From: Candidatus Zhuqueibacterota bacterium 4484_87
GTDB taxonomy: Bacteria; Zhuqueibacterota; Zhuqueibacteria; Thermofontimicrobiales; Thermofontimicrobiaceae
NCBI GenBank assembly: GCA_002085355.1
Contig: NATN01000267.1
Location: 1-6,825, forward strand
Reading direction: 5' to 3'
Length of the DNA stretch: 6,825 nt
The notes under the pieces are model-generated. The model ran no database searches. It was not told the DNA's origin and worked only from the letters and a program-made list of their open reading frames with translations. Shown here piece by piece: positions 1-4,437 of this stretch (positions within the stretch are counted from its first letter, which is position 1; each line of letters starts with the position of its first letter). Made by a program: the position numbers and the translations under genes.

Positions 1-994
1 CGTCGTTCTCTGTTTTGCCTTCGTCAGCATCGGATAATTTAGTGTTTTGCGTGCTGAAATAGAGGGCGCCGCGAAAGTTCTCTGCGTGCGAATTTAGCAT
101 TTTCCCGAAGAAATTAATCGTGTGATCGGTGCGCGTCAATTTTTGCTTTGCTGACGGCGCAGCAAATTGATCGTCAATGTAGTAGCCGGGAAATTTCCGA
201 TTGACGGAATGATTGATCACAGAATATTGCATTCGCCATTGCCGGGAAAAAAGAAGATTTATCCGCGCGCGTAGGTTCTGATGTTCGTAAAGATAAGCTT
301 CGTTTCTGCCGTCGTTTGATTTGATGTGCCCGCCAACCATTATATTCGTCCTGCGACTCACCTGCTGTCCGAAACGAAAATCAACGTCGCTGAATCCGCG
401 CGGCGCTTTGTGGTGGTAGATTTGCGAATAAGGCTCCAGCCCGCGAAACGGAGTTGTGCGTAAGGTGATGGCACCGGTTTCTGAAAAAAACAGCGGGTCA
501 CTGATATTGTCAGAGTTGACCGATTCCATGAATTCCATTGGAATGAGCGTTAGGTCAGCTTTTCCGCTGATGGGGTCGTAAAATGGGCGATAATCAAGAA
601 ATAATCTTGATTGCCGCGAATTCGTGCCTTGAAATGAAAAATAGGTTTCCTGACCCGTAGCACCGGGATCAAATATGTGGACGGAATTGAGCAAGCGAAA
701 CCAATCGCTGATGTCTTCAGCAAAAATAGATTGCAAGGAACGTTGATTCAAAATTTGAAAAGAGACTTGTGCCAAAGTATCGTTCGGGAAAATAAGTGCT
801 GGCTTTTTCGGCGCAGGAACAAGCGAATCCGCTTTTTGCGGTGAAATTGAAGAATCCGGGGGTGCTGTCAGTGGCGGTGGCGGAGGAAACGGAATTTGTC
901 CTGATGTTGGCTCACTTCGGAAAACAGTGGCGGTCAAAACCAGCAAGATAGCGAATTTTTGTTTGGTAAATAATCTTTGAATCGTGTATTTCAT
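1..994 (-). CDS. TonB-dependent-receptor plug-like outer-membrane protein, N-terminal part (runs off left edge)
   Basis: An uninterrupted minus-strand frame runs from an ATG at 994-992 to the window edge, giving 331 codons with no stop. The start is supported by a GAGG Shine-Dalgarno sequence (1000-1003 on the plus strand as cctc) five bases upstream. Residues 1 to about 33 look like a signal peptide (basic start, hydrophobic AILLVLTATVF). Residues 34-66 form a proline-rich linker with a run of five prolines. Residues about 85-190 resemble a TonB receptor plug: SLQSIFAEDISDWFRLL, then GQETYFSFQGTNSRQSRLFLD, YRPFYDPISGKADL, IPMEFMESV and GAITLRTTPF match the order of plug motifs (SIRG-like, LDG-like, DP.tG..DL, IP...IE.I, G.I...T). 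After this come alternating hydrophobic and aromatic strands typical of a beta-barrel. The LDG triplet reads LDY and the SxRG motif reads FSFQG, so it is a divergent member. No TonB box is visible. The cargo cannot be told. A putative porin using only the plug fold is an alternative. Confidence 0.72.
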   Translation of the reverse strand, partial: MKYTIQRLFTKQKFAILLVLTATVFRSEPTSGQIPFPPPPPLTAPPDSSISPQKADSLVPAPKKPALIFPNDTLAQVSFQILNQRSLQSIFAEDISDWFRLLNSVHIFDPGATGQETYFSFQGTNSRQSRLFLDYRPFYDPISGKADLTLIPMEFMESVNSDNISDPLFFSETGAITLRTTPFRGLEPYSQIYHHKAPRGFSDVDFRFGQQVSRRTNIMVGGHIKSNDGRNEAYLYEHQNLRARINLLFSRQWRMQYSVINHSVNRKFPGYYIDDQFAAPSAKQKLTRTDHTINFFGKMLNSHAENFRGALYFSTQNTKLSDADEGKTEND

Positions 995-1025
995 TTTAAC
1001 CTCAATCGGGTTTTAAATTTTGGCG

Positions 1026-1044
1026 AATAAAAATATTTTTTATT
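1026..1044. repeat. Short AT-only inverted repeat in the leader of the TonB-plug-like gene
   Basis: AATAAAAA (1026-1033) and TTTTTATT (1037-1044) are perfect inverted repeats separated by three bases. The sequence would form a weak all-AT hairpin about 32 bases before the minus-strand start codon. In DNA this AT-rich it may be chance. No function is claimed. Confidence 0.3.
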
Positions 1045-1149
1045 TCGGAGCAAAATGCAACTGCTGAGCGTTAAAATAATAAATTTTATTGAAAAAATAA
1101 AGCATATTTTCCCTCTCATGGGTATTTTTTTAAAATTGTGAATTTTCCA

Positions 1150-1178
1150 TTGATTTTATGCCTTAAATATTTTATATT
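1150..1178 (+). promoter_or_regulatory. Candidate sigma-70-type promoter for the YjbH-like gene
   Basis: TTGATT (1150-1155) and TATATT (1173-1178) are separated by exactly 17 bases. They match the canonical -35 and -10 hexamers at 4/6 and 5/6 positions. The -10 ends 43 bases before the ATG, leaving room for a short leader containing the AAAGGAG ribosome site at 1208-1214. The high AT content raises the chance of a random match, and the host's own promoter consensus is unknown. Confidence 0.42.
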
Positions 1179-1221
1179 ATCTTAACAAATTTAATTGCTT
1201 CACTTATAAAGGAGCATTACG

Positions 1222-2037
1222 ATGAAGCGCATTACAATTTGCATCCTTTTACAGGCATTCCTTCTTGTCAATTTCGGATTTTCCCAGCAAAGCGATTACG
1301 GTGAAGGTGAATACGATGTTTATGGCATGATTGATAAAATAAAACCTGTCAATCTCATTGATGTGCCCACAGCGAATTTTTTGAGTTTGAAAAACTTCCA
1401 ATTGAAACTTCGCGTTTACGATATGGGCGGAATACTCGGCGGCGTGACAGTCGGCCTGACTCCTCGTTTGATGTTTGGCGTCACTTACGGCGGGCAAAAT
1501 ATTATCGGACACGGACGCATTCGTTGGAACGAAGCCCCAGGCGTGAATCTTCGTTATCGCGTTAAATTTGAAACAGAACGCTATCCGGCTGTTTCTATTG
1601 GGTTTGATTCGCAGGGACACGGCGCATATTATCCTGAATTGAGCAGATACCAGATCAAATCAATGGGGTTCTATGTTGTCGCAAGCAAAAATTTTACTAT
1701 TTTAAAAGACCTGGGCTTTCATGGCGGCATCAATTACAGCGCAGAAAATAAAGGCTCTGAAAGAGATTTGAACTTTTTTATTGGCTCTCATCTGTACATC
1801 GATCGAGATCTGTCACTCATCTGGGAATATAATTTAGCTACGAACGACAATGATAGTACATCCATCGGCGCAGGCAAAGGTTACATGAATGTCGCGGTAC
1901 GCTGGGCGTTTTCCCGGCATCTCATGTTGGAGTTTTCAGTGAAGAATTTGTTGAAAAATAATAAATTAGTAAGCGAGATTGAAGAAGTACCCAACGAAAG
2001 CAGAGAAATGAAGATTCTCTATTTTCAGAATTTTTAA
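1222..2037 (+). CDS. YjbH-like outer-membrane beta-barrel protein
   Basis: A complete 271-residue protein. The ATG at 1222 is preceded by a strong AAAGGAG site (1208-1214, seven-base spacing). Residues 1-21 form a clear signal peptide (MKRITICILLQAFLLVNFGFS) with likely cleavage before QQ. The mature part opens with an acidic GEGEYDVYG stretch, then IDVPTANFLSLKNFQLKLRVYDMGGILGGVTVGLT (about residues 46-80). That is the pattern I associate with YjbH-type envelope proteins: a 'iPTA..l....f.l..r.YD.GGil.g...Git' entry followed by amphipathic strands. Later strands include RIRWNEAPGVNLRYR, GFDSQGHGAYY, LGFHGGINYS and MNVAVRWAFSRHLMLEFSVKNLLKN. It is shorter than enterobacterial YjbH and corresponds to a single-barrel version. 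YjbH itself is linked to exopolysaccharide secretion, but nothing here (no neighbouring polysaccharide genes) supports that role. It is divergent from the TonB-plug-like gene and ends 33 bases from the convergent transposase remnant. Confidence 0.75.
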   Translation: MKRITICILLQAFLLVNFGFSQQSDYGEGEYDVYGMIDKIKPVNLIDVPTANFLSLKNFQLKLRVYDMGGILGGVTVGLTPRLMFGVTYGGQNIIGHGRIRWNEAPGVNLRYRVKFETERYPAVSIGFDSQGHGAYYPELSRYQIKSMGFYVVASKNFTILKDLGFHGGINYSAENKGSERDLNFFIGSHLYIDRDLSLIWEYNLATNDNDSTSIGAGKGYMNVAVRWAFSRHLMLEFSVKNLLKNNKLVSEIEEVPNESREMKILYFQNF

Positions 2038-2070
2038 TTTTTTAAACTTTCAAGAAACTAAAAATAGAAG

Positions 2071-3372
2071 TTACCCTTGAACCAATTTAAGTCCAAGTGC
2101 TCGTGCTTTTTTTTCGAGATATTTAATTTGATTTTTCCTGTGCTTTATTTCATATTGTTCGGCGCCGATATCGTGATATTCGATTTTAAAACGAACCATT
2201 CGATAAAAGATAATGGCCAATTTTCTGGCGGTTGCCACAATAGCTTTAGCAGACTTTGTGCAGCAAGGCGAAATAGTTTATTTGCCCTGCTATTTGTTTT
2301 CCGAGTATGCTGGCTAATAATTTTACCGCCGGATATTTTATTGTTGGGGCTTAACCGAAGCCAGGATGTAAAATGTTTTTCAGTTTTCCATTGAGTCATA
2401 TCAACGCCGGTTTCAGCTATGATGCCTAAAAGATTGTTTTCGCCAAAACCATCAACAGCCAATAAATCAACACCAGTGATTTGGCGAGTATATTTTTCAA
2501 CATCAAAATTAGGAGCATTCGCCGCTTTTTTCTTGCGACGTTTCGTTGGCTTGTCAGCGTCTTTTATATTTTTATATGCAGAGGAGAGTCATCCAGAGAT
2601 GGAAAGGTTTTTAATATATCTTCAATCTGCCGATCACATTCTTCAATTTGACTTTGGTAAAAATCATATAATTGAAGATAGCTTCTTTTGAATAATCTCC
2701 TTCGAGGGACTTCGCGATGGTCTTTTCATCGGCTTTAATTTTTCTGTTTCTGTAGGCGGCTAATACCAGCGGATCTCGCTGCCCATCGATAATTGCGCGA
2801 ATGATACTCATACCCGTTACCCCTGTGATGTCGCTAATCACATGGTGCAATTGTAGGTTCATTTGAGTTAAGGCTTTTTGCATACGTTGGACATGAGATG
2901 CACTGCAGCGCACCAGGGTATCTCGATCTCGCAGATAGATTCGTAACGCACGTATGTGCTGTTCGGGTTGGAAAGAGCCCTGTAACAAGCCATAAGAATG
3001 GAGCTTTCGAATCCATTCACAATCAGACTCATCGTCTTTTCGTCCCGACACATTTTTCACCTTGTGGGCGTTGACCAAAAGCACCTCGAAACCACGTGCG
3101 TCCAGTATTTGAAACAGCGGAATCCAATAGACGCCTGTTGATTCCATGGCAACAGTCGTAACATCGCAATCAATTAACCAATCCGCTAATTCGTTCAGGT
3201 CTTTGGTGAAGCTCTGAAAACAACGAATCGGTTGGGCATGCTGATCTGGTCTTACGGCCACCCAATGCTCACGAGAGCCAATATCTATGCCAGCTGCATT
3301 CGGATTCTGGATTTCTAAAGTAGAAATTTTTCGTGATGATCTTTTTTTACGATTTTTTGTTCTTTGAGCCAT
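2071..3372 (-). pseudogene. IS110-family DEDD transposase, broken by three frame breaks
   Basis: The start ATG (3372-3370) has an AAGGAA site (3379-3384) six bases upstream. Frame one runs to about 2674 and carries the RuvC-like DEDD domain: NPNAAGIDIGSREHWVAV (Asp30), MESTGVYWIP (Glu77) and GRKDDESDC (Asp114, Asp117), then HSYGLLQGSF and MQKALTQMNLQLHHVISDITG. Near 2671-2676 the frame changes and about six residues expected after KEAIF are missing. Frame two gives QLYDFYQSQIEECDRQIEDIL to about 2570, where restoring one base in the T5 tract at 2569-2573 (plus strand) rejoins frame three. Frame three holds the C-terminal domain: VDLLAVDGFGENNLLGIIAETG, WKTEKHFTSWLRLSPNNKISGGK with the conserved serine, and FRLAAQSLL. 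At about 2244-2249 roughly twenty family residues (the ALGAFYRR region) are absent. Frame four resumes with KAIVATARKLAIIFYRM and ends at a TAA at 2071. The full span (about 434 codons) fits this clade's usual length. It is almost certainly inactive. Family assignment is firm; missing-residue counts come from memory of the family pattern. Confidence 0.9.
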
Positions 3373-3817
3373 GGTCAATTCCTTATATTTTTCAACGAAT
3401 CAATAAGCAAATGAGTGCACAATTCAAACCCGGGCAACGGTCAGGTAATTAATCTTTCAAACGGGATTCCGCTAAACGGATCACCAATATATTTACCGCA
3501 AATGCCCGGCACCACACTATTCAACGGACTTTTTATGTACCAATTTACGGCCGGTGTTAACTGTTTGAATTGTTTACACTCTCTCGTTCAACCAAGAAAT
3601 ACCATCAAAGTTTCTCATAGAAAATTAGGTGCGTTGCTTTTTGACGAAGCTCTTGCACTATTCAGCTTAATTTAGGAGCCACCCGATAAAATTTGCTCTG
3701 TCATGTTTAAAATTCAAACATACGAATAGCAAATGGTTGAATTGAGTAATGTGTGTATGGACAAAAATATTGATAAGAGCTGTCGGCTAAATATGTTTAT
3801 TATCAAATGGTGAATTC
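3373..3817. other. 445-base non-coding stretch: upstream arm of the IS plus leader of the lipoprotein gene
   Basis: No convincing protein gene lies here. The part next to the transposase (to roughly 3680) should be the non-coding arm of the IS110-family element and contains the nested inverted repeats listed separately. The part from about 3680 to 3817 is the leader of the lipoprotein gene. A weak promoter-like pair, TTGATA (3770-3775) and TATGTT (3792-3797) with a 16-base spacer, lies just before it, but I do not rate it highly. A small perfect hairpin, TTTCT-cat-AGAAA, is at 3611-3623. A GGTGA site at 3809-3813 may serve the lipoprotein start. Confidence 0.6.
3430..3509 (-). ncRNA. Candidate bridge-RNA structural core of the IS110-family element (tentative)
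   Basis: Read in the transposase direction, CCGGGCA (3509-3503) can pair with TGCCCGG (3436-3430) in a perfect 7-bp stem. Inside it, GGTAA (3497-3493) pairs with TTACC (3448-3444). Inside that, TCCG-TTTAG-CGGA (3480-3468) forms a small hairpin flanked by unpaired arms of about 12 and 19 bases. A stem with large internal loops just upstream of the transposase is the position and general shape expected for an IS110-group bridge RNA, whose internal loops guide donor and target recognition. The pairing is seen directly; the bridge-RNA identity is inference, no covariance model was run, and the true transcript would be longer than this core. Since the transposase is broken, it would be a relic unless used in trans. 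Confidence 0.35.
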
Positions 3818-4405
3818 ATGAAAAAATTTTATTTCCATAGTCCGATCATTTTACTGGCAGGAATTGTATTTTATTTTCTTTTTTCCCAATGTTACACGAC
3901 TTTTCAGCATCCGATAGTTTATGTCCCGGTGGATTCGACGTCCTACTATGAGCAGGAAGTCACTTTTGCTGATGATTGCAGCCAGTGCCACGAAGATCAG
4001 AAAAAATATATCGAGCACGAGACGGATATTTACGCGGATCCGGTTTACCAGCAAAATTATAGTTGGAATTATTATTACATGACACCCTGGTGGTATGATC
4101 CGTACTATTATTACGGAGACAATAATGCAATGGCCGACGATGATCAGTTGGCACCCACTCAGCGTCGCGATTTTGGCAGGAGGGATACAGGCCCCGGACC
4201 GACTTATGCGGCGCCGGCGTCTTCAGGCTCATCATTGTCAAAATCAAAATCTAACAATTCGTCAGATAATTCATCAAATTATTCTCCGCCCCGTCGAAGC
4301 GAACGGCGTCAGTCGGTTTCCAGCCCCGCGAAAAAAAGTCCCCCGGCGACGCCTGCCCCAAAGCGCGTTCAAAGAGCAAGTGAAAAAAAGAAAGAAAAAA
4401 AATGA
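3818..4405 (+). CDS. Probable lipoprotein with a single CxxCH heme-type motif and low-complexity basic tail
   Basis: A 195-residue protein of unrecognised family. The ATG at 3818 follows a modest GGTGA site four bases upstream. Residues 1-24 are a signal sequence (MKKFYF..., hydrophobic IILLAGIVFYFLF) ending at FSQ-Cys25. This suggests a lipid-anchored protein, although Gln just before the cysteine is unusual for a lipobox. Residues 54-58 are CSQCH, the motif used to attach one c-type heme; with no other cysteines after Cys25, a structural metal site is less likely but possible. Residues 77-99 are extraordinarily aromatic (YQQNYSWNYYY, PWWYDPYYYY). From about residue 104 the chain appears disordered: an acidic patch, an RR/DTGPGP stretch, a Ser/Asn-rich segment, then a Pro/Arg/Lys-rich tail ending in KKKEKK. 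The next gene begins 32 bases downstream on the same strand, so the two are probably co-transcribed. Electron transfer or binding to cell-wall or surface polymers are possibilities; neither is shown by the sequence. Confidence 0.75.
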   Translation: MKKFYFHSPIILLAGIVFYFLFSQCYTTFQHPIVYVPVDSTSYYEQEVTFADDCSQCHEDQKKYIEHETDIYADPVYQQNYSWNYYYMTPWWYDPYYYYGDNNAMADDDQLAPTQRRDFGRRDTGPGPTYAAPASSGSSLSKSKSNNSSDNSSNYSPPRRSERRQSVSSPAKKSPPATPAPKRVQRASEKKKEKK

Positions 4406-4437
4406 TGGCTCGCTGATTGAATGGAAGAGAGGATTGC

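Larger units (their letters stand above)
995..1221. promoter_or_regulatory. AT-rich divergent intergenic region
   Basis: This 227-base gap separates two divergently transcribed envelope genes and holds no open frame of note. It is strikingly AT-rich. It must carry the promoters for both flanking genes. The plus-strand promoter candidate is listed separately. For the minus gene the only candidate I see is TTGCAT (1060-1055, minus strand) with a poor -10, so I do not call it. An 8-bp AT-only inverted repeat lies at 1026-1044, in the leader of the minus gene. No known operator or riboswitch was recognised. Confidence 0.6.
2038..3680 (-). mobile_element. IS110-family insertion sequence remnant (approximate limits)
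   Basis: The element is defined by its transposase remnant (2071-3372). IS110-family elements lack long terminal inverted repeats and usually make no target duplication, so the ends cannot be read directly. The right limit must fall in the 33 bases between the YjbH-like stop (2037) and the transposase stop (2071), if that gene was not altered. The left limit is a guess based on the roughly 250-300 base upstream arm usual in IS110-group elements. A long upstream arm with a very short downstream arm fits the IS110 group, where the bridge RNA lies before the transposase, rather than the IS1111 group, where it lies after it. No second copy is present in the window. Confidence 0.6.

Noticed and set aside
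2566..2580. Programmed frameshift in the transposase at the A-rich tract
   Set aside because: The other two breaks involve missing sequence blocks, so general decay explains the gene better than regulated slippage.
2077..2691. Plus-strand open frames (2077-2394, 2419-2691) behind the YjbH-like gene
   Set aside because: They are antisense to the transposase remnant, whose minus-strand frames show clear family motifs.
3415..3675. 86-residue plus-strand open frame in the gap before the lipoprotein gene
   Set aside because: It has no ribosome site, no recognisable domain and an irregular composition, and it overlaps the expected non-coding arm and stem structures of the insertion sequence.
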